From positions 31,208,902-31,272,901 of the forward strand of contig CM075760.1 of NCBI GenBank assembly GCA_037974335.1: DNA of 64,000 nt, read 5' to 3'. Made by a program: the position numbers and the translations under genes. Below the pieces are notes generated by a model. It was not told the DNA's origin and searched no databases. It was given only the letters and a program-made list of their open reading frames with translations. Source of the stretch: Prionace glauca (lineage: Eukaryota > Chordata > Chondrichthyes > Carcharhiniformes > Carcharhinidae). Of this stretch, positions 25,105 through 34,997 are shown piece after piece. Within the stretch, counting starts at the first letter, position 1; each line of letters starts with the position of its first letter.

Positions 25105-25290
25105 CCGCTCCCTGGTAGATTTCCTTCCCTAAAGGACATCAGTGAAAGAAATTGGTCCTTTCGACAATCAAATATGGTTTTATGGTCATCAGTAGATTTT
25201 TATTTCCAGACAATTTTTATTTAATTCAAATTCCATCAGCTGCAGTGACCGGTTTCGTACCTAGAACATTAACAACATGAGGAATCCGTC
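25105..25290 (-). mobile_element. Second-family SINE fragment, minus orientation
   Basis: Contains 'ttccttccctaaaggacatc', 'gttttatggtcatcagtaga' and 'taattcaaattccatcagct', the head-proximal half of this SINE. Confidence 0.75.
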
Positions 25291-25740
25291 CTGAAGTTAT
25301 GACATCAGTAGGAGCTACTCAGAAAATTTCCTCCGTTTTCCTTCCAAGGACTGACTCACGAATCAGCTGCTTCTGTTTGTCCCACGTCACTTCCTGAACT
25401 GTAATACCTGATAGACATCTACCCAACTGGACATGGCAGTGTGGACGGGATAGTAAGGGACACAAGACACAGCTACACCTCTCCACCCACTTCCCTAAAC
25501 TCCCACACTTACCACAACTCTCAGCGTTTCACTCTCTGCAACTTACAGTCTGTGGAGATCCCTCAATAGGCAGATTTCACAGGCCTCAGTTCCGAAGTTC
25601 ATACTTGGTCACGCCCAAATCTTAATCAATTTTAAGTTATTACACGCGTCCCCCTCTAGGTCTGAGTAACTAGCGAGGGCTGACGGACTTGGAAGCCTTT
25701 TTTTCTGAAATTTCAGTGTTGGGTCTGGTTTCTCCTGCTC
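25291..25740. other. Unassigned intergenic sequence
   Basis: 450 bp. No frame or repeat that I recognise. Confidence 0.45.
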
Positions 25741-26745
25741 AGCCTCGGAAGTAACTGGGTTTCAGCAGACCGGAGCTCGCCCCTTCCACCTTGAGCGTTG
25801 TGGCCCAAGTTCCCTTTATCGAGAGACAATGTGGCCGAGAGGCTAAACCCGCCCTGTACATTTCAGACTCCGAGTTTCTCACTGGTGGAGATGGAGAGCT
25901 GGAGCCGGAGCATCTGGAATTCTTTCCAAAGTTTCGGGTGTGCCGGGAATTGATTTCCCCTGCATGACTTGGGGTTTCACGGTTTGTAGATGTTTGAAAC
26001 ATTCCCATAGGATGGTATCTCCCAAGCGGAATTGATAGGAAACTGGCCCTGCTCCTGACCTGAATGTGCCTCATAACCAGCGTATCCATTGCCATGATTC
26101 TTAACTAATAGCCTAACAACTGCCTTTAAGGGCCTGTCCCAGTTGATGGAAACGGCACTGGGTGTCAGCTCCCGCTTTCAGAGGATCAGACTTAACTTTA
26201 GGAAGAGTGATCATGAGCAAGTCTGCTTCGGCTATTCCATTTGTTGAACAGGGGAGAAGAGTGGTGATTGTGGGGATGTTGTCCTGTAATTGAAGAGCAA
26301 TTTGGGTAGTGTTTTGTCAAAGGAGGTAGTGAATTTTTTTTGAACCTGTTTTTACTGTTTGGGCCGCTCTTTCTGCCAGACCGTTGGATGATGGTTAATA
26401 TGGGCACTATCCTAACGTGTCAAATTCTGTTCAATTTCATGCAATGCACAATGTCCTGGCTCATGAAGGGTGGCCCATTTTCAGAAACCAACAGCTGTGG
26501 GATCCCCGGTGTCAAGAAAGAGGAGTGAGGTCTCTCCACTCTTGTCCTTGTGTTTGATGAACTCACCCTCTATACGGCCATCCATTGTGAATCAGCATCT
26601 ACCATTATCAGGAACATAGACCCCATGAACGGTCCGGCACTGTCCATGTGCAGCCACGTCTACGGCCGTTCCAGCCATTCCCAAGTGTGAAGAGTAGTGA
26701 CTGGTGACATTCGTCCCTTGTTGATATTGCTAACACTGACATTAT
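25741..26745 (-). mobile_element. Ty3/Gypsy-type LTR retrotransposon fossil (integrase region)
   Basis: Minus-strand remains of an integrase core, recognised by the block around HMDSAGPFMGSMFLIMVDA and a further conserved stretch nearer 26380-26480. A tail with a basic, proline-rich character follows at 25741-26095. Gag, protease, RT and LTRs are not seen within the window. The element is broken at several points and looks old. Family assignment rests on integrase wording alone. Confidence 0.65.
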
Positions 26746-26815
26746 CTGCTGCCTAGTTGCCCATGTTCAGAGGGCAACGAAGTGTCAACCACATTGCTGT
26801 GGCCCTTCCCTGGGA
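26746..26815 (-). mobile_element. Second-family SINE scrap
   Basis: Carries 'gtcaaccacattgctgtggc', a typical stretch of this SINE, joined directly to the Gypsy fossil. Confidence 0.6.
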
Positions 26816-26824
26816 CATTGATAA

Positions 26825-26937
26825 ACAAGTAAAAAGTCTGACAACACCAGGTTTAAGTCCAACCGATTTATTTGATAGTAAATTCACTAGCTTTCGAGGT
26901 TATTCTCTTTGTCAGGTGAATGGAGCGTTCTAGTGAC
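26825..26937 (-). mobile_element. Penelope-like element end, cut at the duplication border
   Basis: Contains 'gtaaaaagtctgacaacacc', 'agtccaaccgatttatttga' and 'tttgtcaggtgaatggagcg', the terminal region shared with the PLE copies at 48.95 and 60.94 kb. It stops where the first receptor unit begins. Fossil. Confidence 0.75.
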
Positions 26938-26994
26938 AAGCATTAACTGCCTCAACCAGGGAGCTCATATTCCAAAGCTCCACCTGATGGTTAT

Positions 26995-27830
26995 CGTTGA
27001 AGTCCTTAGATATATCTCTCTACCTCTTTCTATGTTTCTTGTGGCTCTCTCTCTGTCACTCTTTCTCTATGTCTTTCTGTCCCTCTGTCTCTCTTGATGT
27101 TTCACTGTGTCTTTTGATGTCTCTCCGCCTCTCCCCCACTCTCCCTCTGTCTCTCCTGCCCCCCCCCCCGTGTCACTCTCCTACTCCCACTCCCTGTTCC
27201 TCTTTAACTTATTTGTCTGTCTGCAGCCCCCCCTCCCCACGCACCTTGCTCTGACTTTTGCTCTTGCATTGTCCATTGTGCTTTCTCAGTCTCACTCTTT
27301 CCCATTTTCTCCTGCTCTGTGTCTCTATATCTCTGTTTCTATCTGTCTCTGCGTATTTCCTTCTGTGTCACTTTTTGTCTCCCGTTTCCCTGCCACCCCC
27401 ACGCCCCCGCATTGTCTCCCTCTCCCTCTCGTATTACAAACTGCAATCTGTCTTCCTCTATCTCCCTTTCTCATTCCCTGTATATCTGTCTCGCCATTTC
27501 CCTCATTATTTCTGTCTTTCTCATTCCCTGTATATCTCTCTCGCCATTTCCCTCATTATTTCTGTCTTTCTCATTCCCTGTATATCTCTCTCGCCATTTT
27601 CCTCACTATTTCAGTCTTTCTCGTTCTGTGAGACTCTGTCTTTGTCTCTCTTCTATCTCATTTTCTCCCTGTTTATTTTCCTGTACCTGTTAGAAACTCT
27701 TTCAAATTCTTTGCTCTCCAAGTCTTCGTGCCTTTCCCTCTCTTTGCCACTCTCTGTCTAATAATCTCACTGTTGCTAACATTGTCCTCTCTATCTATCT
27801 GTCAGTCTTTCTGTCTCTGTGAGGCTGTTT
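26995..27830. repeat. CT-rich tract 3' of receptor gene 1
   Basis: About 830 bp of irregular polypyrimidine on the plus strand. 27467-27616 holds three head-to-tail copies of a 50-bp unit ('tttctcattccctgtatatc...'). Reading frames here (Ser/Leu-rich) are artefacts. If the gene 1 transcript runs this far it would be a purine-rich 3' UTR: a possible AATAAA (complement of 27672-27677) lies about 206 bp past the stop. Confidence 0.85.
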
Positions 27831-27882
27831 GGTGATTTACAGTTTGAATGCCCAATAGGAAGAGTCAGACGTCTTGTTGTTG

Positions 27883-29729
27883 TCATTTCCTCTCAGGCTG
27901 TATTGAGTGGAAAATTGCAGTAAGGGGATATTTCAGTAGATTTTTTAGCTGCTGCCTGAACTGAGTTTGTGTCACAGCATAAATAGCAGTATTTGTACAG
28001 CAACTTGTGAGTTGCAGCATGAAGCCCAATTCCATAACATAAAATTCTAATCTAATTTGAAACCCCAAATCATGCATGCGATTCCATACTGAATAAACCA
28101 TGAATGTTGACCATAAGATAATGAAATTGGCTGAGATAACAAAGAGGAAAATAATGGATTTCCTTCGACTCTCCATCTCTGGGTCTCTGGGATTGTCCCC
28201 GCTGCTGTGCGCCCGGAGTCTCCTGCGGGCTCTGCTGCTCACTAAAATGTGTCTGACGGTGAGAGCATTCAGCAGCAGAATCAGGACGAATGGGGCACAC
28301 GGGTTTAGAATGTAATGGAGGAACTCGATTGTTCCCCAGGCCAGAGAGTACATAACACCAGTTGTGAAGTCACAAAACCAGGGGAGGTTCCGCAGCCAAT
28401 ATGTATTTAATAACATAAAATACCAGATAATGTTCTTTAAACAGCTCAGCACTGTCACTGTTCCCAGAACCACAGCCGCCGATTTCTCAGTGCAATATTT
28501 ACTTCTCAGCTTGGGGCAACAAATGACCACAAATCGATCAAAGGTGAAAGTGACGGTGAACCAGACAGAACAGTCAGTGGCAGCATAAAGCAGGACGGCG
28601 TGGATATTACACACGGGAAGAGAGCGCACAAAATAGAAGTGTTCCTGATAAACAATGGGAATGTGTCTCAATATCAGGTCAAAGATAATGACCAGCAGAT
28701 CCCCCACTGACATGGCAACCAGGTAACGAGTGACACATTTGGACAGACCACAGTTTCTGCTCGTCAGTGTCACAATTGTGATTATGTTCACTGTCAGGAA
28801 GGAAATACAGAATAAAATTAGATATGATTCAATGGAAGGAATTACCATTTAGACTTATGATGGGTTAAAATTTTTTAAAAAGTACAAAAACACAACAATT
28901 GGAATATATATTTTTAAGCCAGCATGTCTTTCGGAATGTGAGAGGAAAGTAGAGCATCTGGAGTAAACCTGTACAGAAACAGAGAGAATGTACAAACTCA
29001 AAACAGACAATGACCCAAAACTGGAACTGAACCCAGGTTTCTGATGCCGTGAGTCAGCAGTACTAAGCACTATGCAACTGTACTTCTCCTTGGTAGTGAC
29101 ACAAAGTTAACATTTGGGCGAGAGCTTTCCAGGGAGTCCTCAACATTGTCCCTTACTCAGCTACAGGTAAATATCCCCTCGGCATGTGAAGGATTTGGAG
29201 GGTAAGAAGGATGAGGCAGTAAACCCTAACAGAAGATGCAGAGTGGAGTCCTGTAGGTGGTAATCTGTTGTCTCTCAGACAGCTCACTGACAACTCCCGC
29301 AACAGAGCTGGTAACAAACAGTATTGGTTTGACCCTTTCCTCTGGACAATATTAACAGTTGGCAGACGGAGATCCTGATGCCCTGAAGCACAGAATCTCT
29401 ATTAGATTTACATCTCCATGAATCCTCTCTTGGCAAGAAAGTTGTCAATATATGCACCAGGTAAAAACTCTGACAAAGGCCAGTAGCAAAGGAAAAGCCA
29501 AGCAAGCTGCCTAATGACTCTCATCCTGTGACTCCGACATCCAATATTATGAAATGCATGAAAAGGTTACTCATGGCATGAATCAGTTCTGGATTCCCAG
29601 ACAGCCGAGATCCGCTACAGTTCATTACATCTACAACAGGTCCAAAATGCCATCTCTCTGACATTACAGTCAACCCTGTAACACCGACTCATGTTTATCA
29701 ACGACAGCTCAGCCATTAACACCATTACT

Positions 29730-29781
<52 letters not shown>

Positions 29782-30913
29782 CGTGTTGTGTGTGAGCACC
29801 AGAGTACCTGATGAGTGCTCCTAACTGTGGAGCCTTACAACAATTTTGGCTTTTGAATTTGTGTGTGAGTGGGAGTAAGTGTCTAAATCTGACTGCTTCT
29901 ATCAGTAAATGTCTCTATTAATACATGTATGTTAGTGTTTCTGTGACTCCAGGAAAGTTTGTGGTGGTGCAGGGGACAGTGTTGTTGCCTCATAGCACTA
30001 GGCTCCCTGGTTCAATTTAAGGCTTGGTTACAGAGTGTGCAGAGTCTACTCGTTCTCACTGTGTCTGCGTGGGTTTCCTCCAGGTGCTCCGGTTTCCCCC
30101 AAAAATCTGAAAGTTGTGATGGTTTGATGCATTGGCCGTGCTAAATACTCCCTCAGTGTACCTGAACAGGCGCCGGAGCGTGGCAACTCGGGGATTTTTA
30201 TACCAACTTCATTGCAGTGTTAATGTTTGCATACTTGTGACATTGATGAATGAATTTCAATACGAAACATGTTTTCTATTGAGATCCTGCTGTGCAAACA
30301 TGATCAATAAAATGCATTCTGCAGCGTGGTGACTGGGTGGGCAATTGGCAGTGAGCTGGCGTTACATGTAGATGGTAAAAAACCATTCTGCTTTATATTT
30401 TTCTCACAAAGGATTAGTGTTAGGTCACATGTCTATGGATAGTCACAGCACACAGAAGACACCCTAGCCCACAGGCCCTGAGACAATTGTCAGCGGCTGA
30501 AATAATTAATAACTGGATATAGGGATTCAACAGAAACAACAAGAGCAGCAAACCCAGTACAGTAAATGACAAGGAAATCAATACAGTTAAACAGCCTTTC
30601 TAGAATTAGGAACTGGGGACAGAACTTTACAGCCTCACTTTTCCGAAAACTGCAAAATCCTACCCGTGTTCAACAGACCTTCCCATGCTCTGACCCCTGC
30701 CTGCTCCGATTCCAGTGGCAGTCGGACTGGTACAATTCCAGACAGGGACTTACCCGGAACTCCAATAATCGCCAAGATGGGATAGTAAACGAACTGAATC
30801 GCCTTCAGTAGACATTCAATCCGAAAAGCTAATGGCATCCTCCAATCATTAAAGGTAAACATAGAAATCCAATAGTATAAACTTTTGTCCATGGATGGAA
30901 ACTTCCAATCCAT
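27883..30913 (-). CDS. GPR139-like G-protein coupled receptor, gene 1 (two exons)
   Basis: Class A seven-helix receptor of the plasma membrane; ligand unknown. Exon 1 is 30913-30754, ending in a perfect GTAAGT donor (complement of 30748-30753). Exon 2 is 28790-27883, after a 'ttccttcctgacag' acceptor. The phase-1 join gives GVP/VNIITIV across TM1. From the chosen start the protein is 355 aa: TM1 about 43-65 (N55), TM2 76-98 (D84), C114 and C193 for the usual disulfide, DRF at 138-140 in place of DRY, ICL3 237-264 (basic), TM6 265-288, TM7 with NTAIY (320-324) in place of NPxxY. The ATG at 30913 has A at -3 and G at +4 and is conserved in all three genes; an in-frame ATG at 31144 would give 432 aa. 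No defect seen. The family name follows the usual automatic naming of shark homologues; the true human orthologue is unclear. Confidence 0.92.
28915..29095 (-). mobile_element. HE1-type SINE in intron of receptor gene 1
   Basis: Minus-strand SINE with 'cggaatgtgagaggaaagta' and an inverted B-box area near 29030. Counterparts lie at the same intron position in unit 2 (36.03 kb) and unit 3 (54.13 kb), so it predates both duplications. Confidence 0.8.
29510..29735 (+). mobile_element. Second-family LINE fragment in intron of gene 1
   Basis: The 'attatgaaatgcatgaaaag' and 'ctgacattacagtcaaccct' blocks correspond to the MKCxxRLxMAxxxS and ISLxLQSTL regions of this LINE's RT. It ends where a GT microsatellite begins. 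A longer copy sits at the same intron position in unit 3. Confidence 0.7.
29733..29781. repeat. GT microsatellite in intron of gene 1
   Basis: About 23 GT repeats. Unit 2 has a shorter, interrupted tract at the same place. Confidence 0.95.
29955..30258 (+). mobile_element. HE1-type SINE in intron of gene 1, plus orientation
   Basis: Head 'gtggtgcaggggacagtg', body with 'gggtttcctccaggtgctcc', and the tail 'cttcattgcagtgttaatg' and 'cttgtgacattgatgaatga'. Shared with unit 2 (37.06 kb); only its tail is found in unit 3 (56.6 kb). Confidence 0.88.
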
Positions 30914-31057
30914 TGTTCCCAGATTCTGATGAATTGTTGGAACACTCTGGGTCATTGTTCCCAGATTCCGATCAATTGTTGGAATACTCTGGGTCATTGT
31001 CCCCAGATTCTGATCCACTGTTGGAACATTCTGGGCCATTGCTCCCAGATTCTGATC
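30890..31057 (-). repeat. 42-bp tandem repeat at the 5' end of receptor gene 1
   Basis: Four 42-bp units, that is 14 codons each, on the gene strand. In the gene frame they read as variants of QNLGTMTQSVPTID. Every unit is open and three carry ATG after GGGAACA (the first has GCAATG). The last unit supplies the likely start codon of the receptor. It is either part of a longer N-terminus or 5' UTR. Confidence 0.85.
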
Positions 31058-31345
31058 TCTCCTCTCGCTCCCTCTCTCTCCACAGCCGCTGATCGCTGTT
31101 AGTGTTGGAGTTGTCGCTCCCGCTGACTCAATGGGACAACACATTGAACGGAATCCCTTATTATTAGAAGAGGGAAATCCCTCCAGGCACACTAATCAGA
31201 TCCAGGGAGTCTCACATCAATTACAGTCACTAAACAAACAAATTCACCTCACCCTATTTAATCCAACACTCTTTGCACGCAAAGAAGAGAATTTACAGCC
31301 TAGATGGGGTGTTGAGGTTCAGGGAAGTATGGGAAGTTGGAAATA
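31058..31345 (-). promoter_or_regulatory. Conserved 5' flank of gene 1, candidate promoter region
   Basis: This stretch is retained in all three receptor units (38163-38440 and 57463-57745), including the block 'gggacaacacattgaacgga'. No TATA box at a convincing place. The promoter role is inferred only from position and conservation across the copies. Confidence 0.3.
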
Positions 31346-31351
31346 ATGGAG

Positions 31352-31435
31352 AGGCAGACATGACAGTGCAGAAGGAGGCCATATGGCCCATTGAGTCTGC
31401 ACCGAGTCTCCGACAGACCATCCTACCCGCATTGG
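31352..31435 (-). mobile_element. SINE/LINE tail fragment
   Basis: 'cagtgcagaaggaggccata' and 'cattgagtctgcaccgagtc' mark a minus-strand tail. In unit 2 (39.12 kb) this is where the later LINE insertion ends. Confidence 0.75.
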
Positions 31436-31699
31436 AATGATCATAGTATAAGTTTTCTTTTAAGATCAATGTAAAGGTTTAAGTGTGGAGACCTGAACGC
31501 GCCTCTCAATGCACACATATTATTGGTTTCGAGGTAATTTACTTTAGCATTAACATAAACCCATTTATATTATATCAGGATATGCCCCTAAATATTACCG
31601 TAAGGATAATATACATCATTGAACTTTTTGCCATTCATCGCCTCCAATAAATTTGTGACTTGATTCATTAAGCGCTAAAATCATTCATCATTTTTTTTC

Positions 31700-32600
31700 A
31701 GGCTTAAGAGTAAGAACAAAGAAAATTACAGCACAGAAATAGGCCCGTTTGGCCCTCGAAGCCTGCACTGACCATGCTGCGTCAACTGAACTAAAATCTT
31801 TCCCCTTCCAGGGTCCATATTCCTCCGTTCCCATCCTATTCATGCACTTGTCAAGACACCTCTTAAAAGTCACTACCGTATCCGCTTCCACTCCTTCCCC
31901 CGGCAATGAGTTACAGGCACCCACTATCATTTTTGTCGAAAAAAAATATCTGCCTCGTAATCTCCTATAAACCTTGACCGTCGCACCTTGAACCTGTGCC
32001 ACCGAGTAAATGACTCTTCCACTCTGGGAAAAAAAAAGCTTCTGACTACCCACTTTGTCCACCCCTCTCATAATTGTGTAGACTTCTATCAGGTCACCCC
32101 TCAACCTCTGTCATTCCAGTGAGGTCAAATTACGTTTTCCCACCTCTCCGCCCAAGTCTCCAATCGATCCATATCTTGCTGTATCCTCTTATGGTCCTCA
32201 CCGCTATCTGCAAATCCATCAACTTTTGTATCATCCACAAACTTACAATCTTTGTGTCATACACAATGTTGTAAAGAGCAAAGTTCTGAGCTCTGATCCC
32301 TGAGGTGTGCCACTTGTCATAACCATCATTCAGAATAAAAACAACCTCCCACTGCTACACTCTGTCTTCTTTGACCGAGCCAGTTTTGTATCGACCTTGC
32401 CAGCTTACTTCTGATTCCATGTGATTTCATGTTCTGCATTAGTCTGCTAAGAGGGATCTTGTTAAAGGCGTTACTCAAGTCCATGTAAATAACATCCACT
32501 ACCTTAATCTCATTAATCATCTTCCTTAAAAACACTCGATCAAGTTAGTGAGACACGATCTACCCTTCACAAAACCATGTTGCCTCTCACTAATACGTCC
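31700..32600 (-). mobile_element. CR1-type LINE fragment downstream in unit 1
   Basis: Minus strand. 32104-31688 reads MRGDLIEVYTIMRG and LPGEGVEADTVVTFKRCLDKCM (C-terminal end of ORF2). 32535-32326 reads VVDVIYMDLSNAFNKIP and IQNWLGQRRQSVAVGG (RT region). The part between has a large internal deletion. Counterpart at 39.47-40.35 kb. Confidence 0.85.
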
Positions 32601-32749
32601 ACTTACTTCCAAATGGGAACAGATCCTTCTCGAAGAATCCTCTTCAATAACTTTCCTACCGTTGATGTAGGGATCATGGCCTGCAATTAACTAGATTGTT
32701 CTTGCCACTTGAAGCATAGGCAGCAAAGTCACTAGCGGCTGCATTGTGG

Positions 32750-33032
32750 TGGCACAGTAGTTAATAGTGTTGCCTCACAGTGCCAGGGACCAGATTTTGA
32801 GTACCGGCTTTGTTCACTGTGTGGAGTTTGTGTGTCTTCCCCTGTGTCATCATGGATTTCCTCCAGGTGTTCCAGTTTCCTCCCACAGTCCAAAAGACCT
32901 GCTCGTTAGGGTGCATTTGCCATGCTAAATTCGCCATCAGTTTTGTCCGAACAGGCGCCAGAGTGTGGCGACACTTGGATTTCCACGTGTTGATATAAGC
33001 AGACTTGTGACATTACTAAATAAACTAAACTC
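32750..33032 (+). mobile_element. HE1-type SINE, full length, plus orientation
   Basis: Head 'ggtggcacagtagttaatag', a decayed B-box, body 'tttcctcccacagtcc', tail 'cttgtgacattactaaataa'. Counterpart at 40.49 kb. Confidence 0.9.
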
Positions 33033-33079
33033 CTCGTCTCCATCCAAACCAAATATATATTCCAATAACCTCAACATAA

Positions 33080-33495
33080 GTTAGGGAGGAAATGGCCTAG
33101 TGGTATTATCACTAGACAATTAATTGAAAAACTCACCCCATGTCTGGTGGATCATTGGGTTGAATCCCACTACAGCAGATGGTAGAACTCGAACTGAAGG
33201 AACGTTACAATCTATTGCTCTCAGAATCTGAGGCATTGCTGTCTATTGTTCTCAGGTTTTTTTATCCAGTATTGGAAGATGGTAGCCTATTGCTCTCAGA
33301 TTATGATCCAGAATTGTAACATTGCAGTCTATTGTTCTCCAGTGCTGCGGAAGTTTTATTGTGAAGTGAAGTTGAATAGACTGGGGAATCCGCCGCCCTT
33401 TCCTATTCTGGCCTACACATCACTCCAAATCCTCATCACTGTGCTTATTTCATAACTATCCTGTAAAAGGGTTCAGCAATCCATTGAGTTGATTG
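33080..33495 (+). mobile_element. Second-family tRNA-headed SINE with embedded 42-bp repeats
   Basis: Head: 'tggcctagtggtattatcac' (A-box) and 'gggttgaatcccac' (B-box). Body end: 'gaatccgccgccctttccta' and 'tctggcctacacatcac'. Between them, 33195-33355 holds about three and a half imperfect units of 42-bp period ('attgctctcagattatgatc...'). Counterpart at 40.82 kb. Confidence 0.75.
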
Positions 33496-33671
33496 GTAAC
33501 TCGACACAAGCTACAGATGGTGGCCCAGCCAGCGACATCACGTCCATGAATGAATGAAAATAAAAATAGTCATTCACATTGTGTTTGCTTTCTTATGGAA
33601 AATGGTGACACATCAGGTGTATTATTATTATTTAAAATGAGTTTCCTTTACTTATTAACCTTACCTAACCA

Positions 33672-33945
33672 GTGGTTTGATGTGATGTCTCACAGCACCA
33701 GGGACCTGGGCTCGATTCCTGGCTTGGGTCACCATCTGTTCAGAGACTACATGTTCTTTCCGCGTCTGGGTGGGCTTCCCCCGGCTGTTACGATTTCCTG
33801 CCAAATTCCAAAGATGTGCTGGTTAGGTGGATTGGTCGTGCAAAGTTGCCCTTTAGTGTCAGGGGGATTAGCGAGGGTAAATGCGTGGGGTTACGGAGAT
33901 AGGGCATGGGTTGATTTGTGTTCAGTGCAGACGAGAATCGCCTCC
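33672..33945 (+). mobile_element. HE1-type SINE, plus orientation
   Basis: Contains 'cagggacctgggctcgattc' (B-box), 'gatgtgctggttaggtggat', 'gggggattagcgagggtaaa'. It lies at the right edge of unit 1; counterpart at 41.41 kb. Confidence 0.9.
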
Positions 33946-33958
33946 ATCTTCACTGAAT

Positions 33959-34108
33959 CCGTGTGCCCAGAACATTAGCTGAGTTCTTGCATTAATACTC
34001 AAGTGATAAAACCTACAGTCCATCACATCCACACCTGAGTGTACACATCCTGAATTCCGGTAACCCAGACACACCATACTTTACATGTCTGCCGGGCTCC
34101 CGGATTGG
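33959..34108. other. Spacer between the two duplication units
   Basis: About 150 bp that belongs to neither unit. No frame or repeat recognised. Confidence 0.6.
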
Positions 34109-34164
34109 ACAGCATTAACTGCCTCAATCAGGGAGCTCATATTCCAAAGCTCCACCTGATGGTT

Positions 34165-34930
34165 ACCGTTGAAGTCCTTAGATATACCTCTCTACCTCTA
34201 TCTATGTTTCTTGTGGCTCTCTCTCTCTGTCACTCTTTCTCTATGTCTCTCTGTGCCTCTGTCTCTCTCGATGTTTCACTCTGTCTTTTGCTGTCTCTCC
34301 GCCTCTTCCCCACTCTCCCTCTGTCTCTCCTGCACCCTCCCCCCGCCCCCAGTGTCACTCTCCTACTCCCACTCCCTGTCCCTCTTTAATTTATTTGTCT
34401 CTCTGCCCCCCCCCCCCCCCCCACCCACCTCACTCTGACTTTTGCTCTTGCTTTGTCCATTGTGCTTTTTCAGTCCCACTCTTTCCCATTCACTCCTGCT
34501 CTGTGTCTCGATATCTCTGATTCTATCTGGCTATTTCCTTCTGCATCACTTTTTGCCTCCTGTTCCCCCACCCCCCTTGTCTCCCTCTCCCTCTCGTATT
34601 ACAAACTCCAATCTGTCTTCCTCTATCTCCCTTTCTCATTCCCTGTATATCTCTCTCGCCATTTTCCTCATTATTTCTGTCTTTCTCATTCCCTGTTTAT
34701 CTCCCTCGCCATTTTCCTCACTATTTCTGTCTTTCACATTCTGTGAGGCTCTGTCTTTGTCTCTCTTCTATCTCATTGTCTCCCTGTTTATTTTCCTGTA
34801 CCTGTTAGAAACTCTTTCAAATTCTTTGCTCTCCAAGTCTTCGTGCCTTTCCCTCTCTTTGCCACTCTCTGTCTAATAATCTCACTGTTGCTAACATTGT
34901 CCTCTCTATCTATCTGTCAGTCTTTCTATC
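34165..34930. repeat. CT-rich tract 3' of receptor gene 2
   Basis: Counterpart of the tract beside gene 1, with two rather than three copies of the 50-bp unit (34632-34731) and a poly-C run near 34406-34422. A possible AATAAA for gene 2 is the complement of 34787-34792. Confidence 0.85.
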
Positions 34931-34997
34931 TCTGTGAGGCTGTTTGGTGATTTACAGTTTGAATGCCCAATAGGAAGTGTCAGAGGTCTTGTTGTTG

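Larger units (their letters stand above)
26938..33958. repeat. Segmental duplication, unit 1 (about 7.0 kb)
   Basis: Collinear with 34109-41700 across the CT-rich 3' flank, exon 2, intron repeats, exon 1, 5' flank, a CR1 fragment and three SINEs. By eye identity is well above 90 percent over most of its length. Left edge: 'gcattaactgcctcaa' in both. Right edge: 'catcttcactgaa' in both, after which the sequences differ. Unit 1 lacks the ~640 bp LINE insertion found in unit 2 and has one more copy of a 50-bp repeat. Confidence 0.93.

Noticed and set aside
25739-26095. 118-codon minus-strand frame as a host gene
   Set aside because: It follows directly on the integrase region of the Gypsy-type fossil and fits the tail of that element better than a host gene.
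27107-27761. Ser/Leu-rich frames of up to 174 codons; similar ones at 34.1-34.9 and 52.6-53.1 kb
   Set aside because: Translations of CT-rich low-complexity sequence; they do not keep frame between the duplicated units.
30754-31192. Longest exon-1 frame of gene 1, starting at 31192
   Set aside because: It begins with GTG, not ATG. The conserved ATG at 30913 or the ATG at 31144 are better starts. Gene 2 has the same GTG; gene 3 has no in-frame ATG before the repeat.
32750-33032. tRNA gene suggested by A- and B-box-like sequences in SINE heads
   Set aside because: The boxes belong to SINE heads; no cloverleaf with an intact acceptor stem is seen.
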